This document shows positions 7,732-17,048 of a stretch of DNA of 64,000 nucleotides, piece by piece; positions within the stretch are counted from its first letter, which is position 1, and each line of letters starts with the position of its first letter. The translations under genes were made by a program, and so were the position numbers. Source of the stretch: Lactobacillaceae bacterium (GTDB taxonomy: Bacteria > Bacillota > Bacilli > Lactobacillales > Lactobacillaceae); the NCBI GenBank assembly GCA_031282325.1, contig JAITDY010000057.1, forward strand, positions 31,223-95,222. The letters run 5' to 3'. The notes beneath the pieces are model-generated. The model was given only the letters and a program-made list of their open reading frames with translations, was not told the DNA's origin and did no database searches.

Positions 7732-9171
7732 TTAACGCTCATTTAATTCATCAATTAAAATTTGATTAACAACGTTTGGATTGGCATTTCCATGTGTTTG
7801 TTTCATAATTTGTCCGATTAAAAAGCCAACTGCCCTGTCTTTTCCTGCTTTAAAATCAATAACAGATTGTTCATTATTATCAACAATTTCAGCAATAATT
7901 GGTTGTAAAATTTCAACACGTGACTCCTGAACCAAACCATTTTTTTCAACGTAATCTTTGGGTTCTTGACCTTGAGTAAGGGCTGTGAAAACTTGCTTAG
8001 CTTGTTTGGTTGAAATTGTTCCATCATCAATTAATTTAATTAAAGTTGACAGGTGCTCAGGTGTGATTTTAGTATCTTGTAGTTCAAGTCCATTTTCATT
8101 CAAAAAGGCATTTACGTCGCCAATTAAATAATTGGCACTACGCTTAGGATCCGCTCCAAAACCAACAGTTTTATCATAAAAATCACTCATAATTAATGTT
8201 TGTGTTAACACACCAGCATCTGTAGGGCTTAAATCAAAATCATTAATATAGCGATTTAATCGATCAGAAACACTTTCAGGCAATTTGTTTTTAACTTCAT
8301 TAATCCATTCTTCGCTGATATGAACCACCGGTAAATCAGGTTCTGGGAAATAACGATAATCATCTGCCCCTTCTTTTACACGCATCAAAATAGTTGATTT
8401 AGTAGCTTCATCATATCGACGTGTTTCTTGCTGGATAGTATTACCAGCTATTAGCTCGCGTGCTTGTCGATCTTCTTCAAAAGCCAATGCTGTTCTTAAA
8501 TAAGAAAATGAATTAATATTTTTTAACTCAACTTTTGTACCAAATTGATCACTTCCAGCCGGACGAATTGATATATTTGCATCTGCTCTTAAAGAACCCT
8601 CCTGCATTTTAACATCAGAAATACCGGTAAATTGAATCAATTGGCGAAGCTTTTCTAAATATGCATATGCTTCATCAGGAGAAGTAATATCTGGCTCAGA
8701 AACAATTTCAATTAAAGGGGTTCCTTGTCGATTTAAATCAACATATGAATAGCCATCGCCTCCATGGGTATTTTTCCCCGCATCTTCTTCGACATGAATT
8801 TCTTTAATTCGAATCGTCTTGGTAGTTCCATCTTCCAATGTGATTTCAACTTTTCCATTTTGGCCAATCGGTGTTGCTTGCTGAGTAGTTTGATAGGATT
8901 TAGGATTATCCGGATAAATATAGTTTTTACGATCCCAACGTATGTCTCTAGTAATTTCCATATTCAAAGCTAGGGCTGCCATCATGCCGTATTCCAAGGC
9001 CCCTTTATTAGCTTGTGGCAAAACACCGGGGTAACCCCAATCGATTACATTGGTATTATTATTGGCAGCATCACCAAAATTAACAGGAGATGGTGAAAGT
9101 AATTTTGAATTAGTTTTCATTTCTACATGGACTTCTAAACCAATAGTAGTTATAAAGTTTGCATATGCCAT
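7732..9171 (-). CDS. gatB: Asp/Glu-tRNA(Asn/Gln) amidotransferase subunit B
   Basis: 479 residues. The N-terminal GatB/E catalytic domain starts with TTIGLEVHVEMKTNSKL, and RQGTPLIEIVSEPD and the C-terminal YqeY-like tail domain are present. GatB recognises the misacylated tRNA and activates the side chain for transamidation with ammonia from GatA. It overlaps gatA by one base and is last in a gatC-gatA-gatB operon. The complex lets the cell make Gln-tRNA (and possibly Asn-tRNA) without a dedicated synthetase; a tRNA-Gln gene lies at 25.9 kb. Confidence 0.96.
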   Translation of the reverse strand: MAYANFITTIGLEVHVEMKTNSKLLSPSPVNFGDAANNNTNVIDWGYPGVLPQANKGALEYGMMAALALNMEITRDIRWDRKNYIYPDNPKSYQTTQQATPIGQNGKVEITLEDGTTKTIRIKEIHVEEDAGKNTHGGDGYSYVDLNRQGTPLIEIVSEPDITSPDEAYAYLEKLRQLIQFTGISDVKMQEGSLRADANISIRPAGSDQFGTKVELKNINSFSYLRTALAFEEDRQARELIAGNTIQQETRRYDEATKSTILMRVKEGADDYRYFPEPDLPVVHISEEWINEVKNKLPESVSDRLNRYINDFDLSPTDAGVLTQTLIMSDFYDKTVGFGADPKRSANYLIGDVNAFLNENGLELQDTKITPEHLSTLIKLIDDGTISTKQAKQVFTALTQGQEPKDYVEKNGLVQESRVEILQPIIAEIVDNNEQSVIDFKAGKDRAVGFLIGQIMKQTHGNANPNVVNQILIDELNER

Positions 9172-10634
9172 TATTTTTGACCTCCCGGAATTTGTTTGAA
9201 TAATTGAGTTGCTCGTTCAAAAGCAAAGGCCGCTTTATAAACAGTTGCTTCATCAAAAGCTTTTCCAATTATTTGTAAGCCAATTGGCAAATGTTCAGAA
9301 CTAAAACCTGCATTAATAGAAAGTCCCGGAAGACCAGCTAAATTCACCGGTATCGTTAAGACATCATTCATATACATTGTTTTAGGATCGGCATTTTCAC
9401 TTCCTAAAGCAAAGGCTGGAGTTGGTGCTGTCGGACCAATTATAATATCAAAATTCTCAAAGATTTTATTAAAGTCGTTAATCAAAATAGTTCGTACTTG
9501 AGCTGCCTTTTTAAAATAGGCATCATAAAAGCCAGCGGATAGGGCAAAAGTTCCTAGCATGATGCGTCGTTTTACTTCTTCGCCAAAACCTTCAGTTCTT
9601 GTGTTTTGATACATTTCTTCTAATGTTTTACCCGTTCGATCACTGAATCCATAACGAACCCCATCGAAACGTTGTAAATTGCTGGAAGCTTCAGAACTGC
9701 CTAAAATATAATAAGCAGCGATTCCATATTTTGTATGCGGAATTGATACTTCTTCTACGATTGCTCCTAAGGACTTAAATTGTTCAATTGCCAAATTAAT
9801 AGTATTTTTAACTTCAGGATCGATCCCTTCTGCTAAAAACTCTTTTGGAACTGCAATACGAAGATTGGCTACCCCATTTTCAATATTTTTAGTGTAGTCT
9901 GGAACTTCTAAATTAGCTGAAGTAGTATCTTTATTGTCGACACCGGCAATTGCATTTAAAACAAGCGCATTATCTTTGACAGTTCTCGTTAGTGGCCCAA
10001 TTTGATCTAATGATGAACCAAAAGCAATTAAGCCCCAACGCGATACTCGTCCATAAGTCGGTTTCAATCCAACAATTCCGTTATATGCAGCGGGTTGACG
10101 AATCGAACCACCGGTATCTGAACCAAGCGAATATAAAACTTCTCCACTCGCAACCGATGCTGCCGATCCACCCGAGGAACCTCCCGGAACCTTAGTGTTG
10201 TCCCAAGCATTTTTGGTAACACCATAATATGAAGTTTCAGTAGAACCGCCCATTGCAAATTCATCAAGATTGGTTTTACCTAGAATAACTACTCCTTGCG
10301 CTTTTAATTTCTCCACAACAGTGGCATCGTAAATAGGTGTAAAATTACTTAAAATTTTGGAAGCAGATGTAGTTAATAATCCTTTAGTAACAATATTATC
10401 TTTCATTCCCATTGGAATTCCAGCTAGAATATTATCATCATCAATTCCTTTATTATCAATTTCTTCTGCTTGCTTTATTGCACCATCTTTATCTAAAGTA
10501 ATAAAGGCATTTAAATCTTGATCGCGTTTTTCAGTAAAGTCCAAAGCTCTTTGGGTTAATTCAGTAACTGAAAATTCTTTTTGTACTAATGCTTTATGAA
10601 CTGATTCAATTGTTTCGTTTACAAAATCACTCAT
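9171..10634 (-). CDS. gatA: Asp/Glu-tRNA(Asn/Gln) amidotransferase subunit A
   Basis: 487 residues of the amidase-signature family: [10 protein letters not shown] with the catalytic Lys, GGSTETS, and the Gly/Ser-rich [10 protein letters not shown] and [12 protein letters not shown] segments with the cis-Ser and nucleophile Ser. GatA hydrolyses glutamine to supply ammonia to GatB. I place the start at the ATG at 10632-10634 (M-S-D-F-V), preceded by GGAGG at good spacing; a longer in-frame reading would put that site inside the gene. It overlaps gatC by 8 bp, consistent with translational coupling. Confidence 0.96.
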   Translation of the reverse strand: MSDFVNETIESVHKALVQKEFSVTELTQRALDFTEKRDQDLNAFITLDKDGAIKQAEEIDNKGIDDDNILAGIPMGMKDNIVTKGLLTTSASKILSNFTPIYDATVVEKLKAQGVVILGKTNLDEFAMGGSTETSYYGVTKNAWDNTKVPGGSSGGSAASVASGEVLYSLGSDTGGSIRQPAAYNGIVGLKPTYGRVSRWGLIAFGSSLDQIGPLTRTVKDNALVLNAIAGVDNKDTTSANLEVPDYTKNIENGVANLRIAVPKEFLAEGIDPEVKNTINLAIEQFKSLGAIVEEVSIPHTKYGIAAYYILGSSEASSNLQRFDGVRYGFSDRTGKTLEEMYQNTRTEGFGEEVKRRIMLGTFALSAGFYDAYFKKAAQVRTILINDFNKIFENFDIIIGPTAPTPAFALGSENADPKTMYMNDVLTIPVNLAGLPGLSINAGFSSEHLPIGLQIIGKAFDEATVYKAAFAFERATQLFKQIPGGQK

Positions 10635-10938
10635 TAATGTCGCCTCCATCTAAAATTGCTGGCACCTTAATTAGTCCATCCTTTGATTCAGGGGCATTGT
10701 TGATTAATTGATCCTTTTGTTGCCAATTATCAGCCATATCTTCTCTTAAAACATTGACATTATTACTTACAGAATAAGTAGCTTCCACTCCATTAGTATC
10801 AACTTCATTTAAAGTATCCACTAAATCTAATATATTAGAAAGTTGAGAAACCATTTTGTCTAACTGCTCTTCAGTGAAATTTAATTTAGCCAATGAAGCA
10901 ACGTGTTTTGCTTCATCTTTTGAAAGTACTTCGCTCAT
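10627..10938 (-). CDS. gatC: Asp/Glu-tRNA(Asn/Gln) amidotransferase subunit C
   Basis: 103 residues, the usual size. It has the family pattern [22 protein letters not shown] near the start and [21 protein letters not shown] near the end. GatC wraps around and stabilises the GatA-GatB interface. The start is the ATG at 10936-10938, preceded by GGAG; an upstream in-frame ATG would add a hydrophobic stretch foreign to the family. First gene of gatCAB. Confidence 0.94.
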   Translation of the reverse strand: MSEVLSKDEAKHVASLAKLNFTEEQLDKMVSQLSNILDLVDTLNEVDTNGVEATYSVSNNVNVLREDMADNWQQKDQLINNAPESKDGLIKVPAILDGGDINE

Positions 10939-10986
10939 TTTAATCACTCCTTTTTTTAAACTAATTACTATTTTACTAAATAAAAA

Positions 10987-11015
10987 AACGATCAACATAA
11001 TCATTGATCGTTTTG
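10987..11015 (-). terminator. Terminator after ntdP
   Basis: Stem AACGATCAA with TTGATCGTT followed on the minus strand by a T run. The ntdP stop codon lies inside the hairpin. Confidence 0.8.
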
Positions 11016-11582
11016 GACTTTATCTTCATCTTTTTGAGATTCAAGAATTAACAAATAACGAGAATACCAAAGATCTATATACCCCTGTGAGAACGGTCCT
11101 TCCCCAGCTTCTATCATTTTTTTTAAAATCTTTACATGTGCTTCTAATATATCTTTAACTTCATCTGGATATTCCCAAAGTTGGCTATGGTCAACATATT
11201 CATCAGCATCTAAAAGTATTTTATTTCCCGATGAAGTAACTTTTATATCTAAATCATAATCGATATATTTTAAAGCTTCTTTATCTAATACATATGGTGA
11301 GGCTAAATTGGAATAGTAGCTAATTCCATCTTTTCTAATCATTGCGATTACATTAAACCAATATTTTTTGTGAAAATATACAATTGCCGGTTCATGCGTA
11401 ACCCATTTTCGATTATCATCTTCAGTCACTAATGTATGATTATTGATACCAATTAAAGCATTTTCAGTGGTTTTTAGTACCATGGTATCTCGCCAAGTAC
11501 GATGTAAGTGACCATCATGTTTATAACTCTTGATTGTGATAAAGTCACCTTCTCTTGGGCTACGAGGTGTGTCTTTAACCAT
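11001..11582 (-). CDS. ntdP: Nucleoside tri-/diphosphate phosphatase (DUF402, YgaC/Ntdp family)
   Basis: 193 residues of the DUF402 fold. The N-terminal [16 protein letters not shown] followed by [15 protein letters not shown] is diagnostic for the YgaC/SA1684 group, which hydrolyses nucleoside tri- and diphosphates with divalent metal. Conserved acidic residues sit around [10 protein letters not shown] and DADEYVDHS. The length is slightly above the usual 175-180 because of a polar C-terminal tail. AAGGAAGG precedes the ATG. A single-gene unit with its own terminator. Confidence 0.85.
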   Translation of the reverse strand: MVKDTPRSPREGDFITIKSYKHDGHLHRTWRDTMVLKTTENALIGINNHTLVTEDDNRKWVTHEPAIVYFHKKYWFNVIAMIRKDGISYYSNLASPYVLDKEALKYIDYDLDIKVTSSGNKILLDADEYVDHSQLWEYPDEVKDILEAHVKILKKMIEAGEGPFSQGYIDLWYSRYLLILESQKDEDKVQNDQ

Positions 11583-11626
11583 AATCCTTCCTTCAAGACA
11601 AAAGTCTTCCTCTTAATGATATCACG

Positions 11627-12175
11627 CTATAAAGATGTTAAGTATTGAAAACCGATAATCGCTGGAGCTGTTGTGATTTCTCCATTAGTAATTTTTTCTC
11701 CCAGTTCTTTTAGAGACAAAAAAGAACGATGAACCATCTCATCTTGATCAAAATGCGTTTGTGTGGATCCGACAAAATCTTCTAATAACATTAAATAAGT
11801 GGTTTCATTTGTAAAACCTTCACTGGTACTAATTTTATAAATTAATTTAGCTTTTTGATACTGTAAACCTATTTCTTCACTGGCTTCTCGTAAAGCTGAC
11901 TGCTCCGGAAGCTCTCCGGAATTGATTAGGCCAGCTGGAAAAGAAGAACGCATGGCATTAAGTCCAGCTCGATATTCATTTCCAATGGCATATTTAATTT
12001 CACCGTTGATTTCTAATGGCATTATCATAGCTACAGCATCCCCATGCAAAACAACATCTCGATTAACAATTAATCCATCTGGTGTTTTAATGCTGCGTGT
12101 AACTACATTAAAAATCCGGCCATTAAAATGTTCTTCTTCGCTTAAAATTTCTCCATTTAAATTATTTTCCTTCAT
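11627..12175 (-). CDS. nudF: Nudix hydrolase, ADP-ribose pyrophosphatase type
   Basis: 182 residues with a complete Nudix box: the G of GLINSGELPEQ, then REASEEIGL, matching GX5EX7REUXEEXGU. The flanking FPAGLINSGE and overall length fit NudF-like ADP-ribose pyrophosphatases, which split ADP-ribose to AMP and ribose-5-phosphate. It overlaps recX by 14 bp and is probably co-transcribed with it. Confidence 0.85.
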   Translation of the reverse strand: MKENNLNGEILSEEEHFNGRIFNVVTRSIKTPDGLIVNRDVVLHGDAVAMIMPLEINGEIKYAIGNEYRAGLNAMRSSFPAGLINSGELPEQSALREASEEIGLQYQKAKLIYKISTSEGFTNETTYLMLLEDFVGSTQTHFDQDEMVHRSFLSLKELGEKITNGEITTAPAIIGFQYLTSL

Positions 12176-12968
12176 TTTCTTGCTCCCTTATTGCTATATC
12201 TATATTATCCGCCGAAAAACCCTTAGAATATAAAAATTGACTGGCACGATATTTACGTTGATTTCCATATTTTTGATATCGTGTCCAAATTTTTTGCAAA
12301 GCATTTTTCGCTAGCATTAATTGTTGATCATCGTTCTCATCTAAAATCACGTTATCAACATATTCCTTAATTAAATCAGTACTGTAACCTTTTGAATACA
12401 AGAAAGAATATAATTTATTTTTTAATGCGTTAGAACCTAATTTTTTTTGATTAATAGAAATAAATTTATCTGCTAATTTAGCAATATGTTCTGTTTGTGT
12501 TTGAGTATCGAAAACTACTATAGCTTTTTCAACAACAAAAGACGGTACTCCTTTTTTAAATAATTTTTGTTTAATAACGCTTGGACCATCAATTGAAGCA
12601 TTGATTTGCGTGGAAATAAAATTTTTTGCATATTCTTGATCATTAATTAATCCAATATTTTTTAATTCATTAACAACCTCATCAATTATTTCTAGCGGAA
12701 TATCATCATTGGTTTTTAATTTATCGACCACTTCTTTTTGCGAGCGTTGTTGATGATTTATAAAAATTAATGCTTTGTTTTTTAATATAGAAAATTGATC
12801 ATATCGTTTTATTTCGGAAATTTCGCTATCGTCTAATTGGGTTCCTTTAAATAAAGAAAATTTTACAAAAGTATCATTACTAATTGAAAATGCATATTGA
12901 TTATCTAAATCAACATTAAATCGACCTTGTCTTTTTTGCGTATAAATTCTTGTAATTGTTTTGGCCAT
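12162..12968 (-). CDS. recX: Regulatory protein RecX
   Basis: 268 residues, the long form found in Firmicutes. It has the repeated three-helix pattern of RecX (for example RSQKEVVDKLK, GPSVIKQKLFKKGV, KLYSFLYSKGYS and RASQFLYSKGFS), each repeat binding along the RecA filament. RecX modulates RecA. No Shine-Dalgarno sequence is present; TATAAT (12976-12981) ends 7 nt before the ATG, so the mRNA is predicted to be leaderless. nudF overlaps its 3' end. Confidence 0.92.
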   Translation of the reverse strand: MAKTITRIYTQKRQGRFNVDLDNQYAFSISNDTFVKFSLFKGTQLDDSEISEIKRYDQFSILKNKALIFINHQQRSQKEVVDKLKTNDDIPLEIIDEVVNELKNIGLINDQEYAKNFISTQINASIDGPSVIKQKLFKKGVPSFVVEKAIVVFDTQTQTEHIAKLADKFISINQKKLGSNALKNKLYSFLYSKGYSTDLIKEYVDNVILDENDDQQLMLAKNALQKIWTRYQKYGNQRKYRASQFLYSKGFSADNIDIAIREQENEGK

Positions 12969-12975
12969 TAATTTG

Positions 12976-12981
12976 ATTATA
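12976..12981 (-). promoter_or_regulatory. recX -10 element directly upstream of the start codon
   Basis: Minus-strand TATAAT, 7 nt before the recX ATG, with no ribosome-binding site between. One of the clearest leaderless candidates here. Confidence 0.6.
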
Positions 12982-13019
12982 CGAAAAAAGGCAATTTTAT
13001 TTTTTAATATTAATTGGCT

Positions 13020-13817
13020 TTATTCTTGATCAAGTAGATATTTTGCATCACGTTTCAAACCTTGGCTGGTAAGAATTTTAGGACCATTTTCGGTAATCAC
13101 AATCGTATGTTCAAATTGTGCAGACCAACCGCCATCAGCTGTCGTTACTGTCCAACCATCTCCGGCATAATCAGTTTTTACTTCCCATGTTCCGGTATTA
13201 ATCATTGGCTCAATCGTTATAGTCATTCCAGATTTTAAACGTAATCCGTGACCGCTAACGCCATAATGCAATACATTTGGTTCTTCATGCATAGTCGGAC
13301 CAATTCCATGACCGATATAATCACGAACATCACCAAAGCCATTTTGTCGCTCAGCATAATCTTGAATTGCAAAACCAATATCACCCAATCGGTTGCCGAC
13401 AACCGCTGCATCGATACCTCGATAAAGTGATTCTAAAGCTACATCATATAATTTTTGATGTTCATCACTTAATGTTCCAACAGCATAGGTCCAAGCTGAA
13501 TCAGCAATTCCACCATCTTTTTCAACAACTGTATCAACTTTTACCAAATCACCATTTTGCAAAATTAAGCCTTTTCTTGGAAAACCATGTGCGACTTCAT
13601 TATTGATACTAACGGTGGTAGCAAATTCAAAACCTTCAAAACCGATTTGACTAGGAATTCCTCCATGATCTTCAATATATTTTCTTGATTGTTTTTCAAT
13701 TTCCCAAGAATCCAAGCCGGGCTTAATTAAATCGCGAAGCATAATATGCATACCAGCAATAATTTTTCCAGCTTCTGCCATTTTTTGTATTTCTCGTTCT
13801 GATTTTAACGTAATCAT
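13020..13817 (-). CDS. map: Methionine aminopeptidase, type I
   Basis: 265 residues with the pita-bread fold ligands visible: the Asp in VKVDTVV, the Asp in IADSAW, the His in YIGHGIG, the Glu in ITIEPM and the Glu in AQFEHT. It removes the initiator methionine from nascent proteins. It overlaps the upstream DUF4422 gene by 4 bp (ATGA), and GGAG precedes its ATG. Being downstream of two glycosyltransferases in one transcription unit is an unusual setting for an essential enzyme. Confidence 0.95.
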   Translation of the reverse strand: MITLKSEREIQKMAEAGKIIAGMHIMLRDLIKPGLDSWEIEKQSRKYIEDHGGIPSQIGFEGFEFATTVSINNEVAHGFPRKGLILQNGDLVKVDTVVEKDGGIADSAWTYAVGTLSDEHQKLYDVALESLYRGIDAAVVGNRLGDIGFAIQDYAERQNGFGDVRDYIGHGIGPTMHEEPNVLHYGVSGHGLRLKSGMTITIEPMINTGTWEVKTDYAGDGWTVTTADGGWSAQFEHTIVITENGPKILTSQGLKRDAKYLLDQE

Positions 13818-14578
13818 TTGCTTTCTCCTTTAATTTTTCTAACTACAAATTTGCCTGCTTTACTTATCCAATTTTGTTTTTCTTGAAAAACAAAGGGTAC
13901 CTCAGCATATTTAATATTGTTGTAATTGATCCAGACATCTAATAACAATTCACTAATAAAACCGAGCGAACGGATTTCATAATCATCATAATTTGTATAA
14001 TCAATTTGCTTATAAGTTTCTTCTAAAACATCAAAGAGCCATTTAGAATATTCATCGAAAAGTTTTTTTGGCAAAATAAACATATTAAAATAATGAGCTT
14101 TTGTTCTTTTAAAAACTTTTTCTAATTCAGGATAATAATTTGGATATTTTTTTAAGATTACTTGCGTAGCAATTTCCAATGGTTCTTTTTTATGTGCGTG
14201 TACATAATGTGAATAATTAGTTTCAATATAATAATTCCTTTGTGTTGGCAAAATTGCATTATTCGAGGCCAAAATTGTTTCAATTTCTTCCTTCGATAAA
14301 ATATTATCTAATCCCTTTTTCCCATTTAATGAAAAATAACGGCGATAATGAACTAGGCCGACTGCATCGACATTTTTCAAATTTTTCCAAGCCCAATATT
14401 GTGCAGTTAATTCATTATAATAAGGATTCAAACTAGAAATATTTTTGCCTTGGTTATCTGGCTGGTAGGGTAAATCAATCGATGAATTTTGGGCACCTAC
14501 GAAAATTGGAAGGTATAAATCATCGTCCTTAGGCATCACGTATTTTTTGTGGGTTGCAACTAATATTTTAATATCCAT
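13814..14578 (-). CDS. DUF4422 glycosyltransferase-like protein
   Basis: 254 residues. ILVATHKKY at the start and AVGLVHYRRYFSL near residue 95 are the conserved blocks of DUF4422, a family found in capsule and exopolysaccharide clusters and treated as glycosyltransferases. No signal peptide or membrane segment is seen. It lies 12 nt after a family 2 glycosyltransferase and overlaps map, so the pair may add sugars to a surface polymer or lipid. Acceptor and sugar are unknown. Confidence 0.75.
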   Translation of the reverse strand: MDIKILVATHKKYVMPKDDDLYLPIFVGAQNSSIDLPYQPDNQGKNISSLNPYYNELTAQYWAWKNLKNVDAVGLVHYRRYFSLNGKKGLDNILSKEEIETILASNNAILPTQRNYYIETNYSHYVHAHKKEPLEIATQVILKKYPNYYPELEKVFKRTKAHYFNMFILPKKLFDEYSKWLFDVLEETYKQIDYTNYDDYEIRSLGFISELLLDVWINYNNIKYAEVPFVFQEKQNWISKAGKFVVRKIKGESK

Positions 14579-14590
14579 AATTTTAATTAA

Positions 14591-15520
14591 TTACTTCATT
14601 TCTTTTATTACATACATTGGTCTATTTTTAGTTTCCAAATAAATTGTAGAAATATATCTCCCAATAACACCCAATGAAAACATTTGGAGGCCAGCAAAAA
14701 ACATTAAAATGGAAATTAAAGAAGCCCATCCAAATTGAGAATAAACACCAATCATTCTCCTAGCAATAACTGCGATAATCCCAATAAATCCTACTACCGT
14801 AGAAATAAAACCTAATAAGGATACGATGGTTAACGGTACTGTTGAAAAATTTACGATTCCATCAATTGCATATTTAAAAAGTTTCCAGAAATTCCACTTG
14901 GTTTGTCCTTTTTTTCGATTAATATTTTCGTAATAAATGTAATCTGTTTTAAAGCCAATCCAATTAAAAATGCCTTTAGAAAATCGTTGTTTTTCTGGCA
15001 TGCTTAAAATCGCGTCTGCCATTTGACGGCTGATGATTCTAAAATCACGCGCTCCCGGTATCAACTTCACTTGACTCATTTTAGAAAAAAGTTGATAAAA
15101 AAGATTACTAAAAAAAGAAGTAATTGCTTTTTCACCTTTGCGGTTGGCTCGGGCAGTTGCCACAGAATCAAAACCACCCTTTTCCATTTTTAAAATCATT
15201 TCGGGAATTAAGGTTGGCGGATCTTGCAAATCAACATCCATAAAAATCAGATAATCATATTCGCGGGTATTGTCTAGACCGGCATAAATTGCTGCTTCTT
15301 TTCCAAAATTGCGCGAAAAAGAAACAAAATGAACATCAGGATCTTTTATTTTTTTAATTTCAGTTAGAGTTTGGTCAGTAGAGCCATCATCAATAAACAA
15401 AATATCAAACTTATATTTTTGAGAAATTTCTTTAAGGGCTTCACGAGTAACTTTTAAAAAACCTGCAATATTTTCAGATTCATTATAAGAAGGAACTATA
15501 ATTGATACTTTTTTAACCAT
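14591..15520 (-). CDS. Family 2 glycosyltransferase, GtrB/DPM1-like membrane type
   Basis: 309 residues. A GT2 domain has IIVPSYNESENI at the N-terminus, FIDDGSTD, and the DXD-type DVDLQDPP. GQTKWNFWKLFKYAIDGI follows, and the C-terminus has two membrane segments (about 230-255 and 265-290). Proteins of this layout transfer a sugar to undecaprenyl phosphate at the inner membrane face. There is no Shine-Dalgarno sequence; TAAAAT (15527-15532) lies 6 nt before the ATG. Probably co-transcribed with the DUF4422 gene and map. Confidence 0.88.
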   Translation of the reverse strand: MVKKVSIIVPSYNESENIAGFLKVTREALKEISQKYKFDILFIDDGSTDQTLTEIKKIKDPDVHFVSFSRNFGKEAAIYAGLDNTREYDYLIFMDVDLQDPPTLIPEMILKMEKGGFDSVATARANRKGEKAITSFFSNLFYQLFSKMSQVKLIPGARDFRIISRQMADAILSMPEKQRFSKGIFNWIGFKTDYIYYENINRKKGQTKWNFWKLFKYAIDGIVNFSTVPLTIVSLLGFISTVVGFIGIIAVIARRMIGVYSQFGWASLISILMFFAGLQMFSLGVIGRYISTIYLETKNRPMYVIKEMK

Positions 15521-15622
15521 ATTCCCATTTTACCGTTTATCTGTTTTTTTGTGGTCTTATTTTTTATTGTCTTATAATAAAGAATATTATTTTAATTTAA
15601 AGCAGAAAAGGAAAAGTATTCA

Positions 15623-16306
15623 ATGTTAAAAATAAATAAAGAAAACGAAAAATATTTAGCTCAAGAAACATTACCAGCCATTATTCTTCTAACCCTAAAT
15701 TCTGGTTTTATTGATGGAAATACTTTTTTATATAATAATCAACGTTTTGGTGGCATGCAAACTGGTAATGTAATCCAAGCTGGATTGCATATTGCAAAAC
15801 ATCAATTTGGAACTGCAATGAGTTTCTTATTCCCATTTTTTGCTTTTATTTTAGGTATTTTCTTAAGCACTATTATCAGGCATCTCTATAAAAATCATAG
15901 TTTTTTGGTTTTCGAACAAATTAGCTTAACCATCCAAATAATTGGTATTTTAATAATGGCATTTGTAGAAAAGAAAATCCCAGATACGCTTCAGGTTTCT
16001 GGCCTGTCATTTTTTATGGCTCTACAAGCAGATTCTTTTTCTAAATTACATGGTGGAGGTATTGCAACTGTTTTTACAACCGGTAACACAAAAACCTTCG
16101 CTGCCAATATTATGAATGGATTTTTGCATAAATCTTCAGCTAATTTTATTGCAGCCTTAAAGGTATTACTAGTAATTTTCGGATTTTTTATTGGCGCAAT
16201 CGGAGCAGAACTAATCCATTCTTCCTTTGGAGATATTTCCTTATTTGTTTCTCCGATTTTATTAATTGCTGTTTTAGGCCATATTACTTTTCATCGAAAT
16301 AAATAA
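15623..16306 (+). CDS. DUF1275 (YoaK-family) membrane protein
   Basis: 227 residues with about six hydrophobic segments. The pattern LNSGFIDGNTFLY, then MQTGNVIQAG near residue 50 and TVFTTGNTKTFA near 155, is typical of DUF1275. The function of the family is not established; some members are annotated as transporters without proof. AAAAGGA precedes the ATG at good spacing. It stands alone between divergent and convergent neighbours. Confidence 0.8.
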   Translation: MLKINKENEKYLAQETLPAIILLTLNSGFIDGNTFLYNNQRFGGMQTGNVIQAGLHIAKHQFGTAMSFLFPFFAFILGIFLSTIIRHLYKNHSFLVFEQISLTIQIIGILIMAFVEKKIPDTLQVSGLSFFMALQADSFSKLHGGGIATVFTTGNTKTFAANIMNGFLHKSSANFIAALKVLLVIFGFFIGAIGAELIHSSFGDISLFVSPILLIAVLGHITFHRNK

Positions 16307-16331
16307 GCAACATAAAATTCATCAAGATTTT

Positions 16332-17048
16332 TTATTTAAATCCATTTTGTTCTAAATGGATATGGTAACGCGTGCCCACATAATAAGTACGGACAAATTC
16401 AAAGGGCCGTTGCGAGGGATTAGATGTGATTTGCGTTAAATATAGAATCGGATCGCCTACTTTAATACCTAAAATTTCAGCCACTTTTCGATCAGCTATA
16501 GTTGCATTAAAATCTTGGACAGCCTTAGCGTTGCTTACTGGGTATCCGTGATTTTCCAAAGCTTGATATAAAGACTTCCTAAATTCTTCGGTTTTAATTT
16601 TACCAACTATTCTTTCTGGCAAAAAAGCAATTTCATAAGCGATTGGCTCTCCGTCCCCCAAGCGTAATCTTTCTAAAATAATAATTTCTTCATTAGCCTC
16701 TAACTTTAAGGCTTTAATAATCGTTGGTGTCGGCTTTTCTCTTTTATAACTGATAAATTGAGTACTAGCCGTAATTCCTGATTGAATCATTAATTGCGAA
16801 AAACTAGTAACACCTCTTAAATTTTCAGTCACCGGTTTTTCTTTGACATACGAACCAGAACCAGTTCGTTTTTCTAAAATACCATCCGTTACTAGAGTAT
16901 TTAAGGCTTGCCTTAAAGTCATTCGAGAAACTTGGTATTCTTCAGATAATTCTCTTTCAGAAGGTAATCGGCTACCATTTTTAAATTCACCATCTTCAAT
17001 TCGCTTTTTAAGATCATCACGAATTTGGATAAAAATTGGCGAACGCAT
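16332..17048 (-). CDS. nagR: GntR/HutC-family repressor, NagR-like
   Basis: 238 residues. The N-terminal winged helix has GSRLPSERELSEEYQVSR and MTLRQALNTL, followed by a C-terminal UTRA effector domain. It overlaps nagA by one base. YvoA/NagR of Bacillus, in the same arrangement, represses amino-sugar genes and is released by glucosamine-6-phosphate or its N-acetyl form; the same role is inferred here. No operator could be confirmed, although the TGGTCTA-type half site at 18208-18214 is a candidate. Confidence 0.85.
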   Translation of the reverse strand: MRSPIFIQIRDDLKKRIEDGEFKNGSRLPSERELSEEYQVSRMTLRQALNTLVTDGILEKRTGSGSYVKEKPVTENLRGVTSFSQLMIQSGITASTQFISYKREKPTPTIIKALKLEANEEIIILERLRLGDGEPIAYEIAFLPERIVGKIKTEEFRKSLYQALENHGYPVSNAKAVQDFNATIADRKVAEILGIKVGDPILYLTQITSNPSQRPFEFVRTYYVGTRYHIHLEQNGFK

